A stretch of 64,000 nucleotides of DNA from Thalassotalea atypica (GTDB lineage: Bacteria > Pseudomonadota > Gammaproteobacteria > Enterobacterales > Alteromonadaceae), in NCBI RefSeq assembly GCF_030295975.1, contig NZ_AP027364.1, forward strand, positions 1,612,001 to 1,676,000, written 5' to 3'. The notes under the pieces were generated by a model. The model worked only from the letters and a program-made list of their open reading frames with translations, was not told the DNA's origin and did not search any database. Below are positions 30,801 to 41,300 of the stretch, piece after piece. Both the position numbers and the translations under genes were made by a program. Position 1 is the first letter of the stretch, and the number at the start of each line of letters is the position of its first letter.

Positions 30801-31902
30801 CCTCGTTGGCTTGCCGCCACTTTTCCTCTGTTGGGTATGGCAATTTGCCTGTGCCGGCTTCTACTTGTTCCTGGTCCTCCAAAAATTCAACTACTGGAGG
30901 AAATCGGCCTAATTCTTCTTCTGTTCCTTTTGCAACTAGTCCTACGGCTCGATACAAAACGAGTGTATAGTCTTCAATGTTTTTTGTTACTACATCTTTT
31001 GATGTATCTTTCGAACAATAGTCTTTCCACTCTTTAAGGCCAGTGTCCAGATTTTCTGAACTGACCTTATCCCAATCCACTCGAATACGGCAGCCTGACC
31101 TTGATTGATCGATTAGCAGTGGCAATGGTAGAGAGTCCACCTGATCTTTAGGCACAAGAACATCAAGTTTAATCTCACTTTGTTCTTCATGTAACTCCCT
31201 GTAACTATCCGAGTCACCTGGCGCAAATTCTTCAAGTCTAGCGGTTAAATCTGATGCATCGGTTAGTTTGCCATCCAAGTCAAATACCATACCGGAAAGG
31301 ACAGCCAGTGTTACGGAGCCTGGACTCCCATTCGGCTCTAGTCCCAATTCTGCCAGCTCGACTAAATCCAAATCAGACCAAAAGACTTCAAGCAGTGCCG
31401 ATATTCCTGGGCTACCTACGTCAACAAGATTATCCTCTGTTTGCTCGCTCATTGAATCGCCCTGATCTTCGAGGACTGAGTTTTGCCCTGCAGTGGCATC
31501 AATTGAAAATGACGCAGTTACGTCAATTTTATCTTGTGCACTGCTACTTTCATCCAAAACCTTATCAAATGCTTCAAAAAAACGTATCTTCGCATTTCGC
31601 AGTGGGGCCGCTCTGGACACCTGAAACTTTATTAACCGCTCACCCTCGTTCCGCTCGACTGAAACTCTGGTGTAACGAAGATTATTCAGATGATCAGAAT
31701 CGGGCATTGCGAATTGATAACGCCAATCTGGTAGCCACTGTTTTGACATGTCACCTCGCCTAGTCATTTCAGTTGTGGGTCTTCGAAGAAAGTGGATTGG
31801 TTCAGCAGAACCAGATGGTGTAGGATCGCGCAACAGCAACGCTCGCTTCCTGTTGTCATCGTCAGGCAAGCTGCGGCAAATCAATCGATAGCTTTCAGTC
31901 AT
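27898..31902 (-). CDS. giant protein B of the three-gene cassette, unknown function (1334 aa)
   Basis: Unrecognised large acidic protein. A TTG start at 31917 is possible, but ATG 31902 (MTESYRLICRSLPDDD) has GGAAG eight bases upstream and is preferred. No signal peptide or membrane helix is visible. Several segments have the rhythm of fibronectin-III-like sandwiches: FLVYRREVRW, KYVVYRKLNNS, YTLVLYRAVG. One begins after a proline run DPPPPPLQAQV (about residue 425). The middle (about 870-960) is more helical. The stop TAG is one base before the start of gene C, and its start is 17 bases past the stop of gene A, so all three are cotranscribed. Multi-domain beta architecture is inference; no family is assigned. 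Confidence 0.85.
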   Translation of the reverse strand: MTESYRLICRSLPDDDNRKRALLLRDPTPSGSAEPIHFLRRPTTEMTRRGDMSKQWLPDWRYQFAMPDSDHLNNLRYTRVSVERNEGERLIKFQVSRAAPLRNAKIRFFEAFDKVLDESSSAQDKIDVTASFSIDATAGQNSVLEDQGDSMSEQTEDNLVDVGSPGISALLEVFWSDLDLVELAELGLEPNGSPGSVTLAVLSGMVFDLDGKLTDASDLTARLEEFAPGDSDSYRELHEEQSEIKLDVLVPKDQVDSLPLPLLIDQSRSGCRIRVDWDKVSSENLDTGLKEWKDYCSKDTSKDVVTKNIEDYTLVLYRAVGLVAKGTEEELGRFPPVVEFLEDQEQVEAGTGKLPYPTEEKWRQANEGVFDGLGETRYSGERLHYRLELRNVVDQIVATGSIAEYRLRLDPPPPPLQAQVCVNKDNQISFEIEVPEGEEASVKPYVLFQKRPLDACGFYGTDDDLSLEEGLRQADLNFDKGTGIQDYSGDWSEHPAFQSMQGKYQNFGLNELDIGGEACWQVLVKSKDGNDESEDWQDVDNISEQGRYRVVASGIPLPELNDGNQPCGFRFYAGLRRISGDDKRLPESQVELCAHFLAKTELQDNKRRDVRQRVFQLERLPEVKDSRSWIEKMSALLVDDGRILSQPRRQPSMASEEELEQRTPYKVRVSIDGTSASHGESGGFRIYARDILGDNDRRDFTPIGEFEAVSIPIYRYRPYQFDGRKVLVADAISANWEITKPGASTEDADKMFQSFAEKLSSRSGTHSTLGRLVSEPGLNLNTGVKPDEIPSRLDAKELKYATAMTRNLNEALKAIDEKISSLESLATYVTSETKKDEVSQLLRGSWPLLGPFLGWAVESGFARDLILPFSVSKIQDINQWFVEFTSNFPGNVRVFVSKFTPPAAQALAAESVVKDLVLATVRILVVPNEEELSKAVSDNGLRSALKIALSGENQPELRVFQEKGEIPEWLVLDSSGWASLLWDGIQDKWHHRLEFAAERLDRYERAHAFFNMATSSVLRPVSSDTPGSKISLEVPRREPAPSAPGIMAANDPVRVKFNVTDSVEREESTHNALVRMRYGDVVLKTRLLCQFPWAETYAAAPETWPFQPYKHESPTVTKPGDEQLHSWADWNGTDEIEEPDAPYFLVYRREVRWQADDEEGEVSHASWQRRPAAMYVEENTAYWNLDDVNLKWKLCLPIVCLGHLLSDEESQHPDAKYALDSGKPVGDLPDLQTKYVVYRKLNNSSAFSKFVELTGPGFESPLLGNGSPYSYQLQFGTPLEKDVELSSELAISQDSWEIAFTPEHFGPYRPKDAQWLLLISRDDMHVEMEIKVED

Positions 31903-31919
31903 CGTTTTATCTTCCAATT

Positions 31920-34907
31920 CTAGTGATAAGCGGGCAAGCTTTTCGGATATACAATCTGGTTTGTGATATGTCTGGCGGTCGTCAAACCTCCGGCATTTCT
32001 ATTGCCAATTTCCAGTACAGGTTTGAATTGATAGCCAAATAAGTGCATCTTGACTTGCGTCCGGCCATAAAGCGCTGAATTGGCAGAGACAGCTACTTCT
32101 AGATCTATCTGGGCGCTTAATCGTAGTGTGGTACTGAAGCTTTTTGACCAGCGAATGCTTTTTTTGAAGCGCCATAGCTTGATTGTGAGACTGAAAACTA
32201 GCTTCACCCAAGCAGCTATTGCAAAAGCAACCATGACGTTCGCGCGAGCGTACAAAATAGGACCGTGTGATTTATGCACGATACCTGCTGCTAAAGCTTC
32301 AAGCTGTAGATCAAAAGATAAATTAAATCCGGCTGAAACTCTCAAAGGGCCGAACCTTAAACTGGCACCACAGCTTTTATTTGTATGGGCTGCAAGACTA
32401 AATTGATTAAGTGCAATTGCTTGATCGCCACTTACATGGACGGCGTAAAGCAAACTCCCTTTGAAATTTACTCCTGCTAAACTCGCTTCAACATTCATTG
32501 GTCCCGCTCGATATACGAATACATCGCGTGACGCTTTCATGTAAAATTCACCAGAACCTATCTCAAATGCCTTCTGTACAATCTGTACGGGTTTTGTCAT
32601 TCGCGGAGAGCGCTCTGTTCGCACCATTAGCTCAAAGTAGCCATGCCGAGGAAACAGCGCAGCTACCCCCTTCATCGCAGGTTTTCTTTGGAACGCCTCG
32701 GTACCAGCATCTTCAAGAGATGTAAAAACCCACAAATTGCTAGCTAAAAGGATTACAAATCCGTTTGTGGGCCTGACAAACATTGTCGCTCGCCCTATAT
32801 AAGGAAATGGCCCATTACCACGGGGCGTGGGTGCAAGATAGGTTTGGGCTGCGAATGAGACGTCAATGTCATCTTCTGTGCTAACTTCCCACCCGTCAGG
32901 CAGTGCCGGGTTTGGCAAACCTGCTGGGTTTGAAATCAATGTTGGAACCAGTTCCTCGGGGTGCACACCGTTTGTTCCCTTGAGTACTTTGTTGACGCCA
33001 AACCCCACACCGGTTTTGCGCATGATAATACCGGGATAAAGGGTAATAGGAAAATCGCCTTCCACATATAGCATCAATACAGGTTGGTCATCAGGTCTGC
33101 GCCCAATTGAACAGTTGACACCAATCGCTGGGAATCCTGGCATCACGAGTGAACCCTGACCCTGTAATTCAGATACTAGTTCATCCTCTACCTGGATTAA
33201 ACTCAGTCGGGCAGATACACCTCCCGGCGTCGTTAGTTGCCCTTCAATGGACAGGGCCTCATCCTCAAAACGAGAGATTTTAAGCCCTCCTTTACAGTTC
33301 ACTTTTAATCGCGGCAAAGTGCCACTGAATCGAACACCTCCTTGCTCAAAGCCTATCAAACCGCCAAATCCAAATGAACCGTCACTAAACAACTGGTATG
33401 AGGAAAGTTTAAAACGAAACAGCTTCCATAAACGCAGTTCATCCGGCAGACCGATTGGCTTCAGCGTTATCGACGCTGGTTTTGATTTCGAGTCACCCTT
33501 GGAATCGGAACTTGATAGTGTGGTCAGTTGAGATAGCTTCAGACCATCAAATTCAAGATTGAAGTCTTCGAGGAAATCTTCCAACCATACACCTGCGTCC
33601 CCAAGTAATTTCGCCCCATTGAGTACACGCAACCGTCCACCAACCGCGCCGTCTAAATCCCACTTCCCATTGGTGTATTTGATTGTCACCGAAGCTTTTG
33701 GATTTTCAATTTGCAGATATCCCGTCGGATCTTGCCAAACCTCAGCCATTTGCATTTGCCAGGTTGCCAAGAATGGATTTTCACCCGGAACAGACGATGC
33801 CATTACCTGTAGCAAACCATTCGCGCCTTCCAAAAAAGGCAGTGATGCTCTGGCTGAAATACTTGCAGTGTAGCGGCCTTCGACAAACTTTAAGCTACCT
33901 TCCTGAACCTGCACTTTAAGTTCACCATCTCCGCCCTTTAATGGCAGAGTCATTGGTCTACAAACGGCAGACGCAGTTAAACCATTGGGGCCGATTTCAA
34001 ATGTTTCATTTGGGGTACCGGGAGAGTTACAATCAAGAATAAAACGACCTTCCTTGCCTTTGGGCTCTTCACCTTCGATACCAGGCATGTATATCGACAT
34101 TATTGGTTTTGAACCATCATTTTCCCAACTCAGCTTTGCGCGTGAGGCTGCAGGTGTCAGTTTAATCACGCTGCCCGCGTTTATCTCTACGCTCAGGTAG
34201 CTACCGAGATGTAGTGTTTTCATCTCTTTGAGTCGGCAGCGTAGCTCCTCATTGCCGCTAGCCAATTGCTTTGTTCGCAGATCAAGTACAACAGTTTCAG
34301 CTGTCAGAGATAATAATTTTTCGCCTAATGTCAGTTCCGCAGTTGCATTTTCAAATTTGAAACTATCTTGGTCCCATGTTGGTTTTCCAAGAGACACTTT
34401 AAGGTCGGAAACCTTGGGGCGTTTTCCCCCGACATCTAATAAGGTTCGATCAAAAATACCGGTGACAAAATCGGGCAGTGCACTCCATTGTTTTTCAGGT
34501 GATAAACTCTCAATCTTTTCGATTGCCGCTTGAAGTAGTTCTTTCTCGGATGGAATTGTCAAATCAAAAGGGTCTGGCCACGTATGTGTAATCTTGAACG
34601 AGATATCTCCAGCCGAAGAGTCGCTCCATTTTACCCATTTATTGCTCGCCGGGAAAAGCGGTATAAGTGGATTTAGCTCAACAATAAGCGCACAGTCGGC
34701 TGGAAAATGTAACGTTAAAGAATTGTTTTCGCTTGCCGTAACGGGAATGTCTTTGTCAAAAAAAGCGTTTACGGCATTGTCATTTTTGAATATTGGAAAG
34801 CTTGTTTTGGCCTCCACTGCCCATTGACCTTCTGAGACCTGCTTGAGAGTTATACCTTGGTCACCTAGTCCGGGCCCTGTTAGTTTTTCACCCTCTAACA
34901 CCCACAT
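31920..34907 (-). CDS. giant protein A of the three-gene cassette, unknown function (995 aa)
   Basis: First gene of the minus-strand operon; ATG 34907 has AAGGA eight bases upstream. No signal peptide is visible. The protein is dominated by long runs of alternating hydrophobic strands (KLNCKGGLKISRF-like, SIEGQLTTPGGVSARLSLIQV, GSFGFGGLIGFEQGGVRFSGTL), recalling extended beta-groove or solenoid proteins. A Gly-rich block KTGVGFGVNKVLKG lies near residue 630, weakly reminiscent of DUF6603-type proteins. Near the C-terminus is one hydrophobic stretch, ANVMVAFAIAAWVKLVFSL, that could be membrane-associating. No catalytic motif is recognised. Placement next to lipase and patatin genes invites a lipid-related role, but that is only inference. 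Confidence 0.85.
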   Translation of the reverse strand: MWVLEGEKLTGPGLGDQGITLKQVSEGQWAVEAKTSFPIFKNDNAVNAFFDKDIPVTASENNSLTLHFPADCALIVELNPLIPLFPASNKWVKWSDSSAGDISFKITHTWPDPFDLTIPSEKELLQAAIEKIESLSPEKQWSALPDFVTGIFDRTLLDVGGKRPKVSDLKVSLGKPTWDQDSFKFENATAELTLGEKLLSLTAETVVLDLRTKQLASGNEELRCRLKEMKTLHLGSYLSVEINAGSVIKLTPAASRAKLSWENDGSKPIMSIYMPGIEGEEPKGKEGRFILDCNSPGTPNETFEIGPNGLTASAVCRPMTLPLKGGDGELKVQVQEGSLKFVEGRYTASISARASLPFLEGANGLLQVMASSVPGENPFLATWQMQMAEVWQDPTGYLQIENPKASVTIKYTNGKWDLDGAVGGRLRVLNGAKLLGDAGVWLEDFLEDFNLEFDGLKLSQLTTLSSSDSKGDSKSKPASITLKPIGLPDELRLWKLFRFKLSSYQLFSDGSFGFGGLIGFEQGGVRFSGTLPRLKVNCKGGLKISRFEDEALSIEGQLTTPGGVSARLSLIQVEDELVSELQGQGSLVMPGFPAIGVNCSIGRRPDDQPVLMLYVEGDFPITLYPGIIMRKTGVGFGVNKVLKGTNGVHPEELVPTLISNPAGLPNPALPDGWEVSTEDDIDVSFAAQTYLAPTPRGNGPFPYIGRATMFVRPTNGFVILLASNLWVFTSLEDAGTEAFQRKPAMKGVAALFPRHGYFELMVRTERSPRMTKPVQIVQKAFEIGSGEFYMKASRDVFVYRAGPMNVEASLAGVNFKGSLLYAVHVSGDQAIALNQFSLAAHTNKSCGASLRFGPLRVSAGFNLSFDLQLEALAAGIVHKSHGPILYARANVMVAFAIAAWVKLVFSLTIKLWRFKKSIRWSKSFSTTLRLSAQIDLEVAVSANSALYGRTQVKMHLFGYQFKPVLEIGNRNAGGLTTARHITNQIVYPKSLPAYH

Positions 34908-35300
34908 TTTATATTCCTTATATACGCGGAGAAGCCTCTATAGTTATTCATCCCTGTAGACAATTGTAATCTAGATAACGGGTACAGATGAATTTACATA
35001 TCCAAAGCGAAGCGTCATTGGTCACAAACACCAAAATTAAAATTCAACCCAGATTTTTAATTTGCTTTTCCTGTGAACGAGCAATTTAATCTACTGTTTA
35101 TCACATACTGTCTTTAAAAATAGTCTACTTTTCATATTTTTTGTAAAATTTTTTAACTCATTTATAAAATGGAATAATTTCGAATGAAGCAACTAAAAAC
35201 TTTCCTCTATTTTTAATGTAGACAAAAACTCAACAGTTTATCTAAAGTTAGTCTAGAGTGTTGTTGTGCCTAAAAATGTTGCATGAACAAGGAGAACAAA
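34908..35300. other. 393-base AT-rich intergenic region between giant operon and lipase pseudogene
   Basis: Divergent region expected to hold the promoter of the minus-strand giant operon and that of the lipase gene. It is strongly AT-rich against the GC-richer coding on its left. No clear -35/-10 pair or operator palindrome was found. Confidence 0.5.
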
Positions 35301-37612
35301 ATGCGTTATGATAAAAAAGAGCATTGATTCTTCCGGTTCGGCAGTGGAGTAGGCGCTACCTTCACATCGTCAGGCATACAATGATAGAACAGCTTATCTT
35401 ATGGCGAAGGTTGCGGAAATAGCATATATCAAGTGGGATTCGTACACAGAAATTTTGGCCAATACCCCTAACAAGTGACTATGGTGTCAATTCCTAATAT
35501 TGAACTCATTTTGGGATCCCACATGACACCATCTCTCACCATTGAATTTAAAATAACAATCATCTTACTTAAACAGGCAATTAACGCTGTTTTCTTTGGC
35601 TTTCCTACCGCTAATAGTCGCTCGTAAGTGCCTTTGAAAACTGAGTTACATTGAATTGCAGACATCATCGCCATATCCATTACCGTTCGAATTTTTGGAC
35701 GTCCTCCTCGTATCTGTCGAGTACCTTGGTAGATACCACTTTCTTTATTAAATGGTGCAACACCAATCAAAGACGATGCTTGTTTATTGGTTAAATACCC
35801 GAGCTCAGGCATATCACTTAGTAAGTTGAACGCAACTACATTACCGACACAAGGCATGCTCTGGATTATCATATTTTTAGTTTTATAATCCTCGCAACTT
35901 TCCATTAGTTTCAATAGTTTTTGGTCTAGTTTATCGAGCTGGTTTTTGAAGGCTGTTAAGATGGGATTAATCATACTGCTAATCGTCTTCGGCATAATTT
36001 TAAGACGATTCTTCTCCATGGTTTGTAATCCCATTAGCTGTCTTCTACGGGAAAGTAAGTCACTCATTAATTGCATGGTGGCGGGTTTTAACACAGAGAG
36101 TTTAGGTTTTATCGCTTCACTATAATGAGCAATTAATTGCGCATCCAGCTTATCTGTTTTTGCATGTTGGCCGATGGCTCCAGCAAACTTTTGATGTGTG
36201 CAGGGTTGGCACTAACAAAGGGTAAGTTGGCGTTTGCACACGCCATAATAAAGTCCTGTTCAAGACGCCCGGTTGCTTCAATCGTAATGCGTGTTGGCTG
36301 ATGCTTTTTAATTTCTTTTACGGCTTGCTTGATACCTTTTTCATCGTTAGTTACGGTGAAATGGATATCTAACGGGCGGATGTATATATCGAGTTGTGTT
36401 TTGTCGGTATCGACACTGATGTTGATTTCATTTTGAATTTTTTTGTATCCATAATAAGCTGACTCTGCCTTGCTATTCGGGCTCGAGACCCAGTTGACTA
36501 TCCGAGTTTAGGGCTTGGAGTTTTATACGGCGTTCGTACTTGTTATCGGCCTCTCAATAGAGGAGCCTACCAATCATCGAACTACCATATTAAAAGGCTT
36601 TGGTTGCAGCCAAAGCTTGGGCCTCACACTACCCGAAAAGGATTAAAAAGAATAATAAGATATGGTCGTTATTATCCATATAAGAAAATCAAAGAATATT
36701 TATTGAAAGTGCTCGATAATGACAATCAAAGAAAATTGGCTTTCGGATTTTTCGAGGCATATCTTTACATTGCTGTGGCTAAAAAGCAGGAACAAAAAAA
36801 TAAACTGCAAAGTCTGAATCTATTAGTTGATGAAGATGGCTGGTTTAATAATGATCAAACTGGCACACGGGCTTTAATGCTGTGTGGCGAGAATTATCTT
36901 GTACTTACTTTTCGTGGCACTGAAGCAACTATATACGAAGATATTAAGACTGATGCGAAAAGTAGGGTGGTAGGGAGTGATGTTTTTCACGGAAAAGTGC
37001 ATGAAGGGTTCTTGAAAACTTTTGATAGCGTTGAAGGCGACATTGCCAAGGGACCCAAAAAGCAATCTAACCGAGACAAACCGTTGTTCATTACTGGCCA
37101 CAGTTTAGGGGGGCGTTAGCGACGGTCGCAATCAAAAGAATAAACCATCAAGGCGGGATAGGGGCGTGTTATACGTTTGGTTCGCCAAGGGAGAAGACGA
37201 ATACTGGATCAATAATATCAAATCGCCGGTTCATCGCCTTGTGAATGCAGTAGAAGGCGTCACCATATCGCCTCCTGGAGCTGTCGCGATATAAGCAATT
37301 AGATTTATCTTCAGAACCTTTCCGTATATCGGGAAGAAAGTTTCTGATTGGTTGAGTGACTTTAACGGCTTTATGCATGCAGGAAATATGCGCTACCTGA
37401 CCAATTGCTCCATTAGGCAGTACAATAACTTAGAGCTATTATATTCGGTGAGCTTTGCTTATCGAATAAAAGCCATCTAGGCAAATAGCCTATACAGATA
37501 CATTGTTTCGGATCACTCTATTGCTGTTAATCGAAAGAAGCTTAAAAAATTGTTGAGCAAAGACGTACATGAAAGCGAGTGCGCTGCCAACATTGTTCTC
37601 ACAACGGAGTAA
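35301..37612 (+). pseudogene. class-3 lipase gene, broken by frameshifts and an IS110 insertion
   Basis: Pieces of one Lipase_3-type gene. ATG 35301 has AAGGAGAAC upstream but its frame soon stops. A shifted frame then reads LPSHRQAYNDRTAYLMAKVAEIAYIKWDS (about 35365-35460), the usual lipase N-terminus. The IS110-like element follows. The rest resumes about 36630: LVLTFRGTEA (oxyanion region) and the nucleophile elbow FITGHSLGG. At a G6 run (37108-37113) the frame breaks; removing one G continues with ALATVAIKRIN and CYTFGSPR. A further shift near 37225 restores RLVNAVEGVTISPPGA, later pieces read GFMHAGNMRYLTNCS and LLYSVSFAYRIK, and the last reads DHSIAVNRKKLKKLL to TAA 37610-37612. At least four lesions make it non-functional. 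Confidence 0.8.
35468..36452 (-). pseudogene. IS110-family transposase, frameshifted
   Basis: DEDD-type transposase of IS110 elements. The C-terminal half is open from 36094 to 35468 and holds the Transposase_20 region (MPCVGNVVAFNLLSDMPEL, ASSLIGVAPFNKESG, RGGRPKIRTVMDMAMMSA). The N-terminal half is in another frame and shows the catalytic acids: Asp in SVDTDKTQLD, Glu in ITIEATGRLEQDF, and Asp-x-x-Asp in KTDKLDAQLIAHY. The frames join at an A4 run (plus 36189-36192) that seems to lack one A. A second missing A in the A7 run near 36441 would link the N-terminus to ATG 36452. It has landed inside the lipase gene. Terminal inverted repeats are not expected in this family and none are seen. Confidence 0.8.
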
Positions 37613-38335
37613 ATATTCAACTACTGCATCTGCTTTTAGGTTTCTCTATTGACTTTAAACAAATTTTACAGAGGTCAGAACAGTGGAAAAAGCTACCAGT
37701 AGATAATCAAAGTCTAGTGCCTGCTCTTTCAAGGTTTTGAAGGTTGTAGCCTAAAGCGCTGTATTTCGGCTATTGGCATTTTTGTGAATTACGGACTGTC
37801 AGTATTGTCTTTTCTATAGACAGTTTCATGTTCATAGTAGTCATTAGCGCCTGATAACTGAAGTGAAAATTTTGCCACAGAGTCTACCTAATTTAGACTT
37901 TAATTTATCATAGTAGATAGTCAACTTAGCTACCATTAAGGACTTTGAATTTCTTACTCAGGTTAAGATAAAAAGCAGTAAATATTATCGGATTACGGTG
38001 TTGACGGTTTTATGATGTAGCAAAGCGTCATCTAGCAGGATTCATTTAGAGTTTTTATTGCTGGTTTAAGTGTGTCAGGAATCTCACTGAGAATTTATTA
38101 CAAGATAAAAAAATGCGTCAACTAAATTCAAATAAAGAGAATTATGACGTAGCTTTAGATATAAACGGTTTGTATTCAATTCTTAAGTAATAATTTTCCC
38201 ATGTGCTAATCTTACTTTTACCTTCAATTATCACAGCAATCTCTATTCTCTGAGAGTGAATCGGTGTGATACCGTTTTCGAATTGCAGTATTCAGTCATA
38301 ACAGGGATCGTTCTTCTTTTTTCATGGAGAAAGAG
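37613..38335. other. 723-base intergenic region, no supported gene
   Basis: No frame of note and no recognisable remnant were found between the lipase pseudogene and the patatin-like gene. AT-rich, probably containing the patatin promoter. It may include worn-out coding sequence beyond recognition. Confidence 0.4.
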
Positions 38336-41300
38336 ATGAGCAACTTAAATAACAATGAAAAAGATCACAAGTTAAGTGAGTTTCCTTTTCCTTTGACCAA
38401 TGGGCCTGAAGAGTCAGTGTACCTCACATGGCTACGCAATCACTCCAATTATATGGCAACTCGAGGATTCTTGGATTATTTCAGGATGGCAGGTGTACTC
38501 ATTAGAGGCGTCCTTCTCAATTTTTTGATTTTGCTATCTCTACTTTTGATTATTTCTGCAGTCATTGGTCATCTTTATGGACCGCAGTTGCGGTCGTTAG
38601 CAGATATGACACACGAACTTTCATTGAAAAACTCTACACAGCTCGCTAAACAGTTAAAAACAAAACCCAGAAATATTGACAAATGGATTGTAGGACAGCT
38701 ATCTGAACAGACGAAAAATTTGCTGGAAAACGATTTTCAAGGGAATGAATTTGAAATAGCGTTGTCACATGAATTTCGAAAAATCATAGACGGTGAATTG
38801 ATTTACGATCCTGAACGTTTTAAAGGTATTAAGTTGCAACCTAATAAGACTGGACTCATACGCGAACTCATTGACCAAAAAATAGAGGATAAAGACAAAG
38901 TAATCAAACAGATATGCTCGAAAGGAAGTATTGGGTATTGGAAAATTGTTGGCGAGAGTTCCTTTTTACGTTCAAATTCTTGCCTGCGGCGGCTCAATCG
39001 TTTGCTTATGAAAGAAGCTTACCCCGAAATCAATCAGCTAAGAATATTTGGCAAAGAAATCAAAAAAACTACAAAGTCAGACGCCACTGAATTATCAAAA
39101 GGAGTAGTGCCTTGCGAAAATGAAAATCCGGTTGATGAATGTCTCTTTAAACATATCCGCGAACTTACTACACCGGGTTCTGGTAAATTAGAAGAATCTC
39201 ACGGCGTGCCAATGCCGGTCCCTTTTACTATTACACTCTGGGTCGGCCTAATCGCTTTGCTCTGGTGCCTACTCTCACCTATTTATGTTCTGGTAAGTGA
39301 AATTGCTGTTCATAATAAAAGCATCGAGAGAACTAGTAGTAGGAGCTCAGTCAACCAAAGAGATAGGTTTGAACGACAATTTGGTATGGCCTTACTTTTT
39401 GTCCTTGTGTTTGCTTTGTTTGAAGCTCTTCCGTTATTAGTAGACAAGTTCCATCAGTTCTTGGTAAGTCCAGATTCAAATTGGAATAATATCTTCGCAT
39501 CGATGATAGGAGTTTCAGTGGCTATCCTAAGTGGTGCGAGCAAACTGATTTCGGTTTTTGCAGGAGCGAAAAAGAAGTTAGTGATGTTCTTAATTGGACT
39601 GTTAGGCGTATTTTTGCCGTTCCTCGTTATATTATATGTGACAGAATTCCTAGTATACCGTCCCGCTATTGATGGCCTCCTTAATATTGTTCTCTATATA
39701 GTGCCAATAGTATTTATTCTGTTGATTGTTGTGGTTGTGGTGGTTGGGACACTACATAAAAGTTTCAAATGGGCAGAGTACTTATTTCTCTTTACCCTTG
39801 CGGCTATCATTGCCATTGGAATGTACTATAGCGAACAGCTGCTCGCCGTCGTTTTAACTGAAGAATACACGGCCACAGGAGAGAATCACTATTTTGTTTT
39901 GTTTCTGGCCGTTGAAGCTTATCTATTTTGTTGGCTGTTTGTTGATGTAAATCGAACCTCCATACACAGTTTGTATCGCGATCGATTGGCATCAGCCTAC
40001 CTAGTGGGGATCGAAAACCAAGATGATATTTCAATTGAGAAAGACATCAACTTAAGCGATATCGGGCAGCATGATGATGGTTCCACAGCCCCATATCACC
40101 TACTCAATGTTTGCCTGAACTTACAAGGGAGCACTGATCCCAATATCAGAGATCGAGCAAGTGATTTTTTCATTTTCAGCAAAAATTTTATTGGAGGAAA
40201 GCGCACAGGCTACTGTAGAACTGAATTGATGGAACAAGTTCATCCTCAAATGAGTCTAGCGACTGCTATGGCCATTTCGGCTGCGGCCGCTTCCCCCAAC
40301 ATGGGACGAGGAACTAATCCAGGGTTCGTTGCAATTATGGTAATACTCAATATTCGTCTAGGATACTGGCTCCCTAACCCAGGCCTGTTGCATAAAATCC
40401 AGGAGACAAAACCGAAGGATACAAATGTTACAGGTGAATGTCGTTTCGAAGAGGTTTTTGAAAAAGAATTGGAGGATGTTGAGAAACGTTGGAAGAATGT
40501 ATATCAACATCCATCAAATGGTCGAAAACTCCACAGTGTGAACGAATCTCCGTTCAAGCAGTGTACGACAAAGCATAGTCTGGTGGGCATAGGGTTATCT
40601 GGGGGAGGGATACGTTCCGCAACGATCAACTTGGGGATTGTACAAGCGTTACATAAAAAAGGCATCTTCGACCACATAGATTTTATGTCATCGGTCTCGG
40701 GAGGAGGATATTTAGGTGCAAGTATTAGTACACTGATGCGCGACAAAAAGGGTACTGGTGATGCTGGTATAAGAAAGCAGGAAACTCAGATCGATGCCGA
40801 TGTATCTGTATCTAGTAGTGAGGTAAATAAAAGTAAGAATTCGCCAAAATGTTACGACACTCTCTGGGAACGTTTCCGTTGGCGTGTGCCTCCTAGAGCT
40901 CTGATTCGTGAGATGTTAATGAAACTAGATGGGCGCCATAAGTGGATCAACCTCTCAGATGGCGGTCATATTGAAAATCTAGCAGGTATTGAACTCTTAC
41001 GTCGCCGATGTAAGTTCATTATTATAGGAGATGGGGAAGCTGATCCAGACCTCACCTTTAACGGCTTGGCAACACTTATTCGTTATGCTCAAATTGACTT
41101 AGGAATTAAAATCGACATCGACGTCGATAAAATTCGTGTAGAAAATAGTGAAGAGGCCGTTTATCAAGGGAAGGATAACCTAAGCAAAGAACATTGTGCG
41201 TTTGGAAAGATCATTTACCCTTCAAACAAGAATATCAACTCCGACCCTGAAGTGGGTTATTTACTCTATTTAAAGTCATCATACACTGACGATGAGAATG

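Noticed and set aside
29465-31763. Several plus-strand frames of 70-170 codons opposite the giant operon
   Set aside because: They are shadows of the long minus-strand genes, lack ribosome-binding sites and show no protein family pattern.
22953-34907. Complete extracellular contractile injection system
   Set aside because: Although a possible eCIS-type payload lies at 41927, none of the giant proteins shows sheath, tube, baseplate or AAA+ features, so that label is not supported.
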